A stretch of 64,000 nucleotides of DNA from Micrasema longulum (Eukaryota > Arthropoda > Insecta > Trichoptera > Brachycentridae): positions 235,447 to 299,446 of the forward strand of contig JAGVSM010004527.1 in NCBI GenBank assembly GCA_022494885.1, read 5' to 3'. Each line of letters starts with the position of its first letter. The stretch's first letter is position 1. This document shows positions 41,306 through 51,880 of this stretch, piece after piece. A program made the position numbers and the translations under genes. Under the pieces are notes generated by a model. It did not search any database. It was not told the DNA's origin and saw nothing but the letters and a program-made list of their open reading frames with translations.

Positions 41306-41585
41306 ATTATTTATTTATTTATACATCAACGGTTCAAAGAACCTTTTACAAAAAAAAAATATTTACAGAAATAATCACAGCAGTGCACAATAATCATGTA
41401 GTACATGGAATGAAATAATAGAATAGTTAAAACTAAACAATTTTGTAAACACATAATACAAAAAGTTAATAAGAAACATAATTTTTTTTAATAAAAGAAA
41501 ACAATAACCATGAGAAAATCTTATGTACTAAATATAAATATAACACAGTAAAGTTGAGAATAACTAGATAATAATAATAAAAAAA
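41306..41585 (-). repeat. Repeat E, probable LINE 3' UTR, minus-strand copy
   Basis: Reverse complement of the 31.75-32.02 kb repeat. The plus strand begins ATTTATTTATTTATACATCA, ACGGTTCAAAGAACC (hairpin near the 3' end) and continues through CAGAAATAATCACAGCAGTG and ACCATGAGAAAATC to GAGAATAACTAGATAATAAT. Confidence 0.6.
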
Positions 41586-41632
41586 TTAATACAACATAAA
41601 TACTTCAAAAATTATATAGTATATATTATATA

Positions 41633-41872
41633 GTCAGCGTATTTGCCTACCATGCAGGAGGTCTCGGGTTCGATTCCCAACAGGGTTAATATGAAATATT
41701 TATTTAAGGGTGTTTTTACACAAAAGTATTTCGTAGTTCCTGGACTGGTACCTCAAGCGTAATACTGATCATCTTACCTTTATATAATAAAAAGTGATCA
41801 AGATACGCTGCGATTGATGTACTAATGCAGTGCCCTATTCACCATTAGGTTCAGATAGGGAATAATGATGAT
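41633..41872 (+). repeat. SINE-A, nearly full-length
   Basis: GTCAGCGTATTTGCCTACCA, GGTCTCGGGTTCGATTCCC (B-box), AAGGGTGTTTTTACAC, CCTGGACTGGTACC, ATCAAGATACGCTGCG, GCAGTGCCCTATTCACCATT and GGGAATAATGATGAT. The extreme 5' bases before GTCAGCG are missing or replaced. Confidence 0.8.
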
Positions 41873-43050
41873 TTAATTTAATTTTGTGTCATAAATACTG
41901 AGTAAGACTCTGATTTTTATCATTAAACTAAATAATTAGTGAAAATTTACTAACCTTATATATTTTTTTCTTTTTCTTTTATTTAGGAAACATACAATAC
42001 AGTTACATAGTTTTATATTTTACACAGTTAGACTTAACTCTAATGGATCAGTGGAGTTTCCATATTTTAAAGTAATTATATGTAAGGTTATTAATGAAAG
42101 TACAAAAAAGAGAAGGAAAAAAATACATAAATGGAAAATGTTTAAAAATTTTAATAAAATTAAAAAAAGTTATTCTAAAGTTTGTAGTTTGTAGTTAGTA
42201 TTTACAAATGAAAATAATATTTAAAATAAAAAAAAAATGTAAAAATAATTAAAAGTTAAGAATTAAAATAAATAATGAAAAACATGCTCAGATGTAAAAA
42301 TAAAATAAAATAATCATAACATTAAAAAAAAAGAAAAACATAAATATACACATACATATTTTAAGGAATTTAAAGACACAATTAGAAGAATCTTTATGTG
42401 AAATATAAGACAATAAATTTAAGTATATTTAAAAAACATCTTCAAAATTAATGACACATTATAGTAAGAGCAGCAATAAATTGATTTTATATTTATATAT
42501 AATATTAGAAATTAAAAGTAGTTTAAAAGTATAAAAACATGTCAATGCAGCAGAGAAAAAAAATATTAAAGAAAGAATAACAGGTGTAGCAAGTAGTCTT
42601 TGAAATTTGAAAAAGCAATATAAGGAGAAGACCAAGAGTAGTTGATAAAATTTCATTATTAGCGATTTTAGCAGTAATACAAATTTCAGTAGAGAAATTA
42701 AAGACCCCAGACACGCACTCCGTAAGATATAATGGATTCAATGAGCGATGTATATATGTATCTTAATATTTCATGGTACAATGTCTAGAAGAACTTTTTT
42801 TATGGTTTAACTTGAATGGTTTCTTGTTTTTGTATTTCAGTATGCTAAAGTTTTACTTTGTTTCTAAAGTATTTTATTGGTATGGTTAGTAGATTTAAAT
42901 ACGTCAATTAAAAAATTTTTTTTTATTCGTATCTAAATTTATGTCGACGAAAAACGTCAAAAAAGACATAACTATAGTTTAGTATGGTTCTAAGGAAGTA
43001 GGATATTTTAGTGGTAAAACTGGGGTGAAGCGAATTGGAAAAATCTCCGC
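41873..43050. other. AT-rich, possibly an old LINE 3' region; unassigned
   Basis: Two overlapping minus frames (42459-42656 and 42523-42741) and a TTTATTTAGGAAACATACAA stretch at 41980-42000 are faintly reminiscent of a LINE 3' end read on the minus strand. I could not find a diagnostic motif, so it is left open. Confidence 0.25.
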
Positions 43051-43074
43051 AACACTTTTAAAGTTTTTTTTAGT

Positions 43075-43260
43075 ATCCGGCAATCGTTTCCGGTGTTGTC
43101 TCGAAAAACAATCCCGTTCTCTCGGACCGGCTAAGCTGATGCTGCCTCAACCTCGCCGGAAGTACAGAGCGCCTCGACAGCGGAAACGGAAATAGTCGGC
43201 CAACAGGACTAGCTACAAGTGTTTCCGGTGGCAGTAAAACAATGGCGACGAAATAATGGC
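43075..43260. other. Isolated GC-rich island
   Basis: About 185 bp with dense CpG (for example CTCGGACCGGCTAAGCTG, CCTCGCCGGAAGTACAGAG) in very AT-rich surroundings. All three plus frames are broken within about 40 codons and the minus frame 43366-43070 (98 codons) has no recognisable content. It could be a regulatory island, an exon, or recently acquired DNA. CCGGAAGT is an ETS-type core, which is weak evidence for a promoter. Confidence 0.3.
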
Positions 43261-43689
43261 TAGAAAAATACATGAAAAAAATCGAATTGTCTCCATAACT
43301 TACAAGAAAAAAACTCGTAGAGATATATTCTGCACGTATACTAAATATGTTATGTCCTATATACAAAAACGAGTTTTGTCTCTTTTTTACTTATAGTACA
43401 AGATTTTTGTGTAACATGAAAATACGCATTTAGGAAAAATAAGATTTTTATAATCTTACACATTCTATAACATGGCAAAACAGAAGCAAGTTTTGTAAGA
43501 AAAACAATTTAAAATGTTATTCCTGTTTTTTTTAATGACTTATCTGTTTCAAATAATAATATTACATCATAAAAAAGTGACCCATTCAATGGAGCCCGAT
43601 TTGAAATTCAATCTTTTCACGTCTTTTCTTTAAAAAAAATTTTGTAAGCAAAAAAATTTGAAAATGCTAGTTTCATTATCTTTGTCCGT

Positions 43690-43875
43690 GCGACGTCGCA
43701 TAAATTTTATACAATGGTAAAATAGGTACATTTTGAATTCACTGCAAGCGAGGCGTTTCACACCCTATGGGTCAAACGTCACGTATTACGTAACCGCTTC
43801 ATTTTTGTACCAAGTATTTGTTAGAAGCGCACTCGGCGGGCATGACGTGTAACGTCAAAATGACGTGACGCCCAA
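43690..43875. promoter_or_regulatory. Cluster of seven ACGT motifs (TGACGT/ACGTCA type)
   Basis: ACGT occurs at 43693 (GCGACGTCGC), three times in AACGTCACGTATTACGTAAC (about 43778-43798), and three times in TGACGTGTAACGTCA and ATGACGTGACGCC (about 43843-43873). TGACGT is the half-site of CREB/ATF-type bZIP proteins. Seven in under 190 bp of AT-rich DNA is striking, but no gene start is visible beside it. It may be a regulatory cluster or a degenerate repeat. Confidence 0.3.
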
Positions 43876-45190
43876 TTGCGAACCGTTTTGTATGTGCTCG
43901 TTTTTTAACCCAAAAATAATAAATAAATCTTGTTTTGTATACATTATATTTAATATATTTTTAGCATTACTTTCAATTTACGAAAAAACCATAATCTATA
44001 GAATACGTCCAATAATTAATTTTAAACATTTCGAGAAGCATGTTACAAAGATAAACTTCTCGAGTAAATGTTTTTTTTTGTTTTTGTTTAAAAGGAAACG
44101 TGGTCTAACTTTTCTTTTTTATTCACTTTTTTTACCCCTGAACTAGGGCACAAGATCAGTGTTTTTTTTAACACTATAGATATTAAGCGTATCACTATTG
44201 TTTTGCTTTTTTAAAAATAGTTCCTTATGGGAACTAGGACCATCAATAAACCCTTGTGCCTTGTTTTGTTTGCTGTCTTCGGACGTACTAGAAACACATA
44301 TAAAAAATAATTTAAATTCACTAAGATAAAAGATAAAGACAAAAAAAAATCGGTTGAGTTTGAGAGTGCGGGAAACGAGACATTGAAACCTCGATTTTTT
44401 GGGCATAATCAGTCCGCCGTGCAATTGTCTTTTTTGTACAATAGCTTAAACTTGGTATTATTATATTTTGTTATGTTTTTTGTTAAATGTACGTATGCTT
44501 TAAGATATACCTTTGCCTCTTTTACCAAGCTGTCCTCTTTTAAGAAAACAAAAAAAAATCTAACTTTATAATTTTTACTTGCCTTTCAATAATTTATTTT
44601 TTACACAACATGCGTAATTATTGTATGAAACCACTGTGTTGTAATATGTACGTGTAAAGTTTTTATGCACTTTTTTTTCGTTTATCTACTGTATTTTATA
44701 TGGAGTGTTTATTTCTATTAATTAATTAAAGGTACTACGTGCCGTTAATATTAAAAAATATTAAATATTTTTATCTATGGGTATTTGCTAATGTAATAGA
44801 AAAACAATGTTCAAATGCCTATTGATACCATTTTTATGCCACCACATATTCTTTCAAAACAGAAATATACTAATTTTGAAGTTGGATAAAATAAATGTTG
44901 TTATTTTTAATTAATAATCGAAATATAAATAAAGTAATTAAGAAGAACACAGTTGTTATTCACAACTCAGTTCATGTTTGATATCAAATACTCAAAATTA
45001 TTAAACTGATACAAAAGGAAAACTAATAAACATACTTTGCAAGAAAGTATTTGACGGGGAATTTCTTCCTTTGTTTGCATTGTTTCACATGATGGAATAA
45101 AGCAAAATTTTGCTATTCTCGCAAAAATTATTGTATAAGATATTGTTGTTAACTGATGCCAGCGTGAAATTAGGAAAGTTTGTCAAAACG
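43876..45190. other. No supported feature
   Basis: AT-rich with several 60-93-codon frames that are phenylalanine/lysine-rich and look like composition artefacts. Confidence 0.4.
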
Positions 45191-45336
45191 GAATATTTCG
45201 GCTAAGATGGTTCACCCTTACCCCTAGAATCCAGCGGGCCTTTAGTAATCCGCAGATAAACTCTGAACACCCACAAAAGGGGACGGAGAAGAGAAAATAA
45301 GGATCTAGCAGTTTGAATAAATTTTCGGTTTTTTTT

Positions 45337-45504
45337 CTTCCGTGCCAGGTGGGATATTTGAGCGGTGGAGATGGAACATTTAACGGAGAAGGAAGTTTGT
45401 TAACAAGCTTCCGAACTCTTTGTCCTAAGCTTAGCCCCCGAGGGATTGTTCTAGAAAAGGGAAAGATGCTGTATAGTGCAGAAGGAAATGAAATAAGTAT
45501 TTAA
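45337..45504 (+). other. Weak exon candidate with acceptor-like start
   Basis: TTTTTTTTCTTCCGTGCCAG ending at about 45349 resembles a 3' splice site. The frame that follows (GYLSGGDGTFNGEGS, LTSFRTLCPKLSPRG, IVLEKGKMLYSAEGNE) is of even composition and ends at TAA at 45504. I do not recognise the protein and see no clear donor site. A chance frame in a GC-richer patch (45190-45500) is equally possible. Confidence 0.2.
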
Positions 45505-45754
45505 AACAAGGAAATTGACGCAAGATAAGAATTTAATAGGAATCGCTAGAGATTTCCACCGGACTTGTAAATGATGTTTACATACGGAAAAAGTCTTGGA
45601 TAAGAAAGGGTCATAATTATATTTCCTGGGAGTCTTTGTACAGGATCAAAGAAGCCACCGTAGGAATAAGTTGGCAAATTGGATAATTACGAATAAGCAG
45701 AATAATAAAGATAATATAATATAACCGGTCCCCTTCTTAAGAGTTAAAATCTTC

Positions 45755-45823
45755 AGATTGACAATGTTTGAGTATGTCCAAATGCTTGCAGACTGGTTGG
45801 ATTTCCTCCCTAGGGAGTTATTT
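45755..45823 (-). repeat. Family C, 5' end of a reverse unit
   Basis: GACAATGTTTGAGTATGTCC, GCAGACTGGTTGGATTTCC and CTCCCTAGGGAGTTATTT, cut by the following SINE-B and continued at 46018 with ATTTCAACAGAGAGGG. Confidence 0.7.
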
Positions 45824-46015
45824 GGCGGCCTCCGTGGTGTAGTGGTCAAGACGCTTGACTCACGCACGGAAGGTTCCGGGTTCGATTCTCGGTGAGAACA
45901 CAAAAATACAAATGTGATTTTTCTCAAGCCTGGGTGCTCTGTGATGTAATTCACCACTGTAATTAGGCCTCCTGGCCTGTTGTGGTGCAAAAAAAATGTA
46001 AAAAATGTAAATGTA
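45824..46015 (+). repeat. SINE-B, complete, inserted in family C
   Basis: Starts GGCGGCCTCCGTGGTGTAGT, B-box GGTTCGATTCTC, body CAAGCCTGGGTGCTCTGTGA, ATTAGGCCTCCTGGCCTGTT, then an A-rich tail. It differs at only about 7-8 positions in 170 from the copy at 51.88 kb, so the family was active recently. It splits a family C unit. Confidence 0.85.
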
Positions 46016-46017
46016 AT

Positions 46018-46570
46018 ATTTATTTCAACAGAGAGGGAAAACATTATTGAGAAGGGTGTTTTGAGAATGTTACACAGTGTGTAAAGTGGCCACTTAAACA
46101 AGCCAGTGACAGGTCATAAGTCCCGTAAATGCCTAAACGTCCATATTCCCTTCTTAAAAATGTTTTCCCTCTCTGTTAAAATAAAATAAAATATGAATAA
46201 CTCCATAGGGAGGAAATCCAGCCAGTCTGCAAGCATTTGGACATACTTAAACATTGTTTAATTGACTACCTGGAAAAAGAAGTATGAAAATTAAAAAATT
46301 GTTTTCAAGCGTTGCCTAGTAGGTGATTTGGTTCAGCCAGATGAATCTCACCCACATAATAAAGGTTTCAGCTCCTTTACTTTACAAAAGTCAACAGATG
46401 CAAGAGTTGAGGAAATGTGGATGTTCAAATATCGGCAGAATGGTGAATTTTACACAGAGTGGAAAGTGGCAACTTAAACCAGCTAATGACAGCCCTGTAA
46501 ATGCCTAGACGTACATATTTTCTTCTCAAAAACGTTTTCCCTCTCTGTTGAAATAAATTTAAATATTCAG
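46018..46570. repeat. Family C: reverse scrap, forward 3' part, then a full forward unit in tandem
   Basis: 46018-46055 continues the reverse unit cut by SINE-B. At about 46060 it flips: 46065-46185 is the 3' part of a forward unit (GTGTGTAAAGTGGCCACTTA to CCCTCTCTGTTAAAAT). It is followed without gap by a complete forward unit from CTCCATAGGGAGGAAATCC (about 46200) to CCCTCTCTGTTGAAATAAAT (46555). The central frame is open (GFSSFTLQKSTDARVEEM). Confidence 0.75.
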
Positions 46571-46885
46571 ATTGATATTGCCGCTTCATTTTGTAAGATA
46601 TATATCACAACCCCAGAAGAACACTGTGATATGTTTAAATCGGATTTCTAGCAGGAGAGCAATAACAAAGTTTAAAAAAATAAAATGTTTATTGTCTTTA
46701 CAACGTCAAATATTTGAAAAATAGTATTACGACGGAAAGTAAAGATTTATCTTCAATTTTATGAAGAAGGATAATTTTGTTTTAAGTATGAAAAATATAA
46801 TATGTTAACATTTGATTGTCTAAACCTTTTCAATTACAGATAACCGACAAAGATGCTTTGAATTGAGGTACACATATACACATTT
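46571..46885. other. No supported feature
   Basis: AT-rich sequence between family C and repeat K. Confidence 0.4.
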
Positions 46886-47000
46886 TCTAGTGACAGACTG
46901 AAGTTTCGGTTTCGAATTCGGCTAGTTTAGCCCAGTAAAACGAGTTACAGCCGCTGTTTCTGTTTTTGCCGAAAATTGGCCGAAACTTCGTCTTAGCAGA
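46886..47000 (+). repeat. Repeat K, copy 1, ends in GAAGTTTCGG inverted repeat
   Basis: GAAGTTTCGGTTTCG near the start and CCGAAACTTCG near the end form an inverted pair. Internal AGTAAAACGAGTTACAGCCG resembles 62.6-62.7 kb (AATAAAACGAATTTTGGACG) and less clearly 47.33-47.42 kb. The nature of the repeat is unknown. Confidence 0.4.
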
Positions 47001-47488
47001 ACGACAAACTGATAGATTGATTTGTTGACTATACTTTATGGTTCTTAGATCTTTTATATTTATATTTTTCTAAATACTTTATAGTTTATAAGTTAAAGTT
47101 TGTACAGGGTATATTGAAGAACTGTTACATAAAAGTTATATGTATAACATAACAAAAAACCAAAAAACGCTAAAAATAAGCAAAATTTAATCCTTTAATT
47201 CCATTAATGATTTGAAAATGTGTGTCTTTTGTTTTATTTAGTCCTTTTTTAATGAACTTGTAAGGTAAAATAATAAAAAACCTTATTTGTGTGATTTGAA
47301 GTGACTGTTGACTTATTTAAATAAATTGTTATTTCGGTTTTCGTTTTAGCCAAGAACAGACGCTAAAATTTTGGTTTTGGATTCGGTTTCGGCTGCAAAT
47401 CTTGTTTCGATCGGTCGCTTAAATTTTCGTTCATAAATATCGATTTTACTTCATACCGTCTCAAAACGTACCGATTTTGATAGCGTTT

Positions 47489-47638
47489 GTAGGGGCCCAA
47501 TGACAGTGGTGAATTACAATACAGAATACTCAGGCAAAGGAAAATCACATTTTTAATTGTTTTCTTCTCACCGGGAATCGAATCCGGAATCCTCCGTATG
47601 TGAATCAAATTTCTTAATAACTACACCGCGGTGGCTTC
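47489..47638 (-). repeat. SINE-B, diverged copy
   Basis: The plus strand has GGGGCCCAATGACAGTGGTG, AATTACAATACAGAATACTC, CCGGGAATCGAATCCGGAAT (B-box complement) and CTACACCGCGGTGGC. The A-rich tail is absent and the left end is replaced. Confidence 0.7.
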
Positions 47639-47804
47639 CTTAATTTTGTTATTTTTGCTATTGTGACCGTTTAAAGATAAAAATTACTGCAAAATGCTGC
47701 ATTATAATGACTGCAGAGTTCTTGATATTTTACTCTATTTATTTCAAAGGATACTGAAGTGCGCGGTATATATTGTTCAAAGAAATTGCATAGATATTTT
47801 TTAT

Positions 47805-48290
47805 TTTATTTATTTAACTTTCTGTACATAATATTATTTGTACATTGGCGAGCTTATTGCCAAATGGCAATTTCTTCCGACCAACCAATAAAATAAAAGT
47901 TTTATTTTTATAATTCAAGTTACAGAACATATTCAATAGAAAAAATGATGAAAAATATAAAGATATATAAAAATAGAAATAAACGTATTTGTTTATAAAC
48001 TACCTTAAATCAAAACTATTACTCAATGGGAAAAAGGAAAAAAGAAGAAAGAGGAAAAAGGAAAGGAGGAGAGATTAAGGAAGAGAAAGGAAATGTTTCT
48101 TCAGACGTGATTTAAACAGAGATAATGTAGTAACATCTTTGATGGTGTACGGGAGATGATTCCACAGTCGAGCCGCATGGACACTATATGAGTTAGAGAA
48201 AAAAGAGGAATTGTGGATGTGTGACTTATGTGGTAAAGAGATATAAAAAAAAGTCTGGTAAAACTGCATTCATAACTCAAAATAGTCTAA
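47805..48290 (-). mobile_element. LINE-D, C-terminus and complete 3' UTR
   Basis: The minus frame 48269-48075 ends SYSVHAARLWNHLPYTIKDV, TTLSLFKSRLKKHFLSLP and a stop; AARLWN-LP and SLFKSRLK are typical of the C-terminus of CR1/Rex-like LINEs. The UTR continues to about 47810 with GCCATTTGGCAA (hairpin TTGCCA/TGGCAA), GTACAAATAATATTATGTAC and an A-rich end. It matches 56.46-56.87 kb along its length, and 26.91 kb at the end only. 5' truncated. Confidence 0.75.
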
Positions 48291-48502
48291 TTTAGATTAC
48301 CTATAGCGTGCGGGGTACGTTATAATTGCCTCTTTTAGTGACGATAAATTCGTTGTTTTACCAAACTGCAATTTTTCTTACCATTGGTTACAAGGTTAGG
48401 TTTTCGTACTGTCACATGAAAAGGTTTTTATTTATCTATTAAATTTTACATTTTTCTTTATATCGTGTTGCTTGTTTAAATTTTGTTTATTTTAAAGTTT
48501 TT

Positions 48503-48641
48503 CTCGTTTTCTAGTGGTTGACGTGTTCGCCTTCCATTCTTGAGGTTCTGGGTTTCGATTCCTGGTGGATGAATATACAATGTTAGTTTTGAAGGTTTTT
48601 GAACTGTAATAATCCTCTGTTTCTGGATTGGCACCTAAAGC
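48503..48641 (+). repeat. SINE-A, head and middle
   Basis: CTAGTGGTTGACGTGTTCGC (A-box region), GGTTTCGATTCCTGG (B-box) and CTGGATTGGCACCTAAAGCG. The 3' half with the GATGATGA tail is missing. Confidence 0.6.
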
Positions 48642-49050
48642 GTTAAACAGAAACAGCTATTTTATTTTCAAAACATAATGGAATGAGGAACATCAATGAT
48701 TTTTAAATATTTTTTTATTAAACTATTCCAATGTCGGTTTTCATGTATCATATTATTAGCGCTTTGATTTTTATTTTTATTTTGTATTTTTGAAATACTA
48801 CGCGTGGGACGTTTCAAGTTCTCTTCGAGTTCTGCTAATTCGTCAGTTGACTTACCGTAAACCGGAAATCTATTACTACTCTCTTATTAACAGTTAATTC
48901 AGTAAAACTAGCGACGTCATACAAAGTAGTTTGTTCGACATATGTTTTCAAGAAACTTCGCAGTACAATTTAATGCTTAAATTTTTACCGCGCGGAAGAA
49001 CACATTTTTTCAATCCAATTCATGTTTGTCGGTTTTATAGGCAAACCGAC

Positions 49051-49114
49051 AATTTGGTTTACTGATGCAGTGCTTAATGCACAGCTGGGTGCGGAAAAGG
49101 GGATGATGCCGATG
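49051..49114 (+). repeat. SINE-A, tail fragment
   Basis: TGATGCAGTGCTTAATGCAC, GGGTGCGGAAAAGGGGATGA and TGCCGATGG. Only about 60 bp of the 3' end. Confidence 0.55.
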
Positions 49115-49419
49115 GACTAAGTTGTGTAAGCAAGTAGTTTATAATGGAGATTGTTATTTCCTAATAACAAAGGCATAAAAATAAGCAAAGTGCCACTAGA
49201 TAATAAAGGGTATGCTTATGAACTAACTGCTAATAAGAAGTGAGAGAAGATATTGATATTAAACCCTCCCAAGGGGTACAACAACCGTTAGCTTTCGCAT
49301 TAATTCCGCTTATAGTAAGTGGTCTTGACTTCTTAGAGTTTCTTAGATAAAAACAAACCGTTCCTGGAGAGTTAAGGAAGAAAAAATATTAAATACAAGC
49401 TATAAGCTTTGTACTAACA

Positions 49420-49528
49420 TATCACAACACAGATGAAGAACACTTTAGAGAAGAAAACGCATAAGTCTTGGCATCTACAGGGCTTATGACCTTGACCGGT
49501 TGAAGTGGCCACTTTACACACTATGTTT
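49420..49528 (-). repeat. Family C, 3' fragment
   Basis: ATCACAACACAGATGAAGAA, AGTCTTGGCATCTACAGGGC and GTGGCCACTTTACACACT in reverse orientation. It is cut at 49.53 kb by the LINE-R tail. Confidence 0.65.
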
Positions 49529-49700
49529 CATTCTTCTTCTTTTCCACATCCGCTCCTAAGTGGAGCCTGTGGACATCACCAGTTGCCTCCAGGAGACCCT
49601 ATCGCCAGCCCGCACTCTCGCTTCTTCCCATGTCAATCCAGAGCCCCTCGATTCTGCCGAATAAAGTCTAAAGATCGTCATTGACGGCCTTCCGGACTTT
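49529..49700 (-). mobile_element. LINE-R (RTE-like), C-terminal fragment to 3' end
   Basis: The minus frame has GRPSMTIFRLYSAESRG, LTWEEARVRAGDRVSWRQLV and MSTGST, then GCTCCACTTAGGAGCGGATG and a GAAGAAGAA end. The same region is present but frameshifted at 5040-5195. It lies head-on against a family C fragment. Confidence 0.65.
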
Positions 49701-49798
49701 TTTTTACATGTCTTGGTTTTTATATAAGTCTTTAATACTTGCTGAAATACACTCATAAACTATTAGCACATTATGAACCGAAATCATAAAATTTTACT

Positions 49799-49990
49799 GG
49801 CCTCGTGATACTCTGGTCAGCGCGTATGCCTACCATAAGACAAGTCTCAGGTTTGATTCCCGACATGATTTAAAAGGTTGTTTTTACACAAGAATATTTC
49901 ATAGTCCCTGGATTGGTATCTAAAGCGTAAGATTGATCATCTACCTTCATGCAAAAAATATGATCAAGATGCGCTGCAATGGGCAATTAT
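49799..49990 (+). repeat. SINE-A, 5' two thirds
   Basis: GGCCTCGTGATACTCTGGTC, GCCTACCATAAGACAAGTC, GGTTTGATTCCCGACATG, TTGTTTTTACACAAGAATAT, GGATTGGTATCTAAAGCG and GATCAAGATGCGCTGC. The tail is missing. Confidence 0.75.
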
Positions 49991-50650
49991 CATGTTTTTT
50001 TTTATTAGGTAATAAATTAATCTAAAAAGTTACAAGCCGATAGGTACTATTTTTATTAAAATCTGTAAGGAAATAAGGGAGATATAAAGGATTATATTCA
50101 AGTAATTTGAATGGTGCCAAAAACAAACGAAAATCATCAAGTATGACGTCTTTGGATGTTTTGTGCGGTCATTGGATTTTTTTTTCATCAATATCTTAGG
50201 ATTTTATAGAGTATTGTAGATAGCTTTCTTTTTCTATGTGTCGTTTGTTTACATTTACAGCGTCCTGTCACTTATCAAACGCTACGAGTTGTGATTTATA
50301 ATTTTCATGATAAATTGATAATTGAATTTATCATTATCATAATAATTAAATATTTAGAAGAGGTTGAAAACCATAAAAAAAAAATCGAGACGTAAGATGT
50401 AATTCGTTTTACTTTCATCTGTCAGTACCTGGAACTGGAGTGGGTAAAGGGGAGGCTTAAGCTAATATGCATAGACAACTCTCCTTGTATAGTGGCCTGT
50501 GGCTTTACCAACATTAAAATGAATGCATTACTCGTGAACTTCTGTGACAAAATTTATTACCAACTTACGAAACGATCGTTTTCGAGAGACCTTATTTTCG
50601 AAACGAAAATAATTTATATAAACACTATGTAATCTTTTATTTGGAGAGTG
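49991..50650. other. No supported feature
   Basis: AT-rich sequence without coding or repeat signal that I can assign. Confidence 0.4.
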
Positions 50651-50679
50651 GTATGAATTCGATATATCTCCCGGGTGAT

Positions 50680-50752
50680 AATACCCTATTGATGCACCAA
50701 TGCAGTGCCTTATGCAACATTAGAAAGGGAGTGTTGATGATGATGAACATAG
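50680..50752 (+). repeat. SINE-A, tail fragment
   Basis: GATGCACCAATGCAGTGCCT, AGAAAGGGAGTG and a GATGATGATGAAC tail. Confidence 0.6.
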
Positions 50753-50764
50753 TTTAATACGGCA

Positions 50765-51107
50765 ATATCTGTGGTGTCGTGAAAAAGGGGGTACAAGTCA
50801 GGTTTTTTTTACTTTTTTGAGTTCGCACTATCATTTTAAACTTCATTCAATGACAAACAATATTTGTAAAAAAAACTGTCTAAGAAAATAGAACTAATTC
50901 GAACTTCTACCGACAAGCAATGAATTTGTTAACTCTTGAACAAACCTCGACAGAAATATATTTCATTATTAAAATGAACAAATATAACTTATTTACTTTG
51001 TAATAATTAAAAAAACATCTAGGTTAAAGTAGTCAGTAAATAAAACAGCCGTAGTGAAAAATTTCACCATGCTTACTTATGCCCCTTTTCCGTGTCACCG
51101 CAGATAT
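50765..51107. mobile_element. MITE with about 37-bp imperfect TIRs
   Basis: ATATCTGTGGTGTCGTG with AAAAAGGGGGTACAAGTCAGG (50765-50802) resembles the reverse complement of 51071-51107 (ATATCTGCGGTGACACG, GAAAAGGGGCATAAGTAAGC) at roughly three quarters of positions. The terminal ATAT may be a short target duplication. It lies between a SINE-A tail and a SINE-A middle segment. Noncoding. Confidence 0.55.
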
Positions 51108-51215
51108 TTCATTGTCCCTGGAGCGTAACGTTAGTCACATTACCATAAACCTATCAAAAATAAGTATAATTAGAAGAACTAATACAGTGTCCTATGTAAC
51201 ATTGGGAAACGAGGT
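51108..51215 (+). repeat. SINE-A, diverged middle and tail
   Basis: TTCATTGTCCCTGGAGCGTA, ATTACCATAAACC and ATACAGTGTCCTATGTAACA follow the SINE-A order after the MITE. Confidence 0.5.
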
Positions 51216-51232
51216 AGATTTAAAAAAATAAG

Positions 51233-51574
51233 TTGGCTTATGACGAAAACAAAATTTGCAATAAAAAGCAAATCAATCGGAATAAAACTACTTTGTATCA
51301 GTCTCAATACATTATCCCCAAATACCCGCCATCACAGGGTTGTATCGTTTTATTTGCTCTAGGGAACAGATGCATGGCCACTGATATCGTATTATATTCC
51401 AACAAAATACCCGAATTGAACAAAATGGTCCTTTTGAGTATCCCAGAGGAAGGGTTTCATTCTTTTGACCATCGTAATAACATAAATTCACAATATTTAC
51501 TAGATTGTTGGATACTTTTAACTCTCCCGTCTTGGTTATGTGTAGCCGTACACATTGCATCTAATAACTTAAAT
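51233..51574. other. Overlapping open frames, unrecognised
   Basis: A 125-codon plus frame (51233-51610) and an 82-codon minus frame (51312-51560) overlap. The plus frame runs into the Helitron-like arm. Neither matches a protein I know. The minus frame has balanced composition (HITKTGELKVSNNLV, NETLPLGYSKGPFC) and could be captured sequence carried by the reverse Helitron-like element, which is an inference. Confidence 0.2.
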
Positions 51575-51787
51575 ATTAGCATATGTCTTTTAGATTGTCT
51601 TGTAGATTGATGAAAAAACATTTATGCTTCTTATTTATTTTTTACATATTAGATTGAAGATTTTAATATCTACGAACACGCACATTGCAAAGATCTATAT
51701 TTCTCTAAAAACCGCACTAAATTAAACCGTTTAGGAAAAGTTCGGTGACATCACACGTATAGAGGAATTATATATGTGAAAAAAGAA
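51575..51787 (-). mobile_element. Helitron-like element, 5' region, minus-strand copy
   Basis: The reverse complement matches 52.37-52.57 kb over about 180 bp: TATAATTCCTCTATACGTGT, GATGTC, GCGGTTTTTAGAGAAATATA, GTGTTCGTAGATATTAAAAT and CTTCAATCTAATATGTAAAA. The two copies face each other around SINE-B. The 3' end of this copy was not identified. Confidence 0.5.
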
Positions 51788-51880
51788 CTAAACTACTGGA
51801 TAAGCATATTCAATCCAATAGAAAGTTTTCGATAAAAAATATAATTTATTACTTTACAATTTTATTCAAATACACAATAT

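Noticed and set aside
44143..44571. 93- and 62-codon frames as possible genes
   Set aside because: Phenylalanine/lysine-rich translations in AT-rich DNA with no recognisable motif; likely composition artefacts.
45824..45900. tRNA gene in the SINE-B head
   Set aside because: The acceptor stem does not close and the same noncoding body follows the tRNA-like head in six copies, so it is a retroposon.
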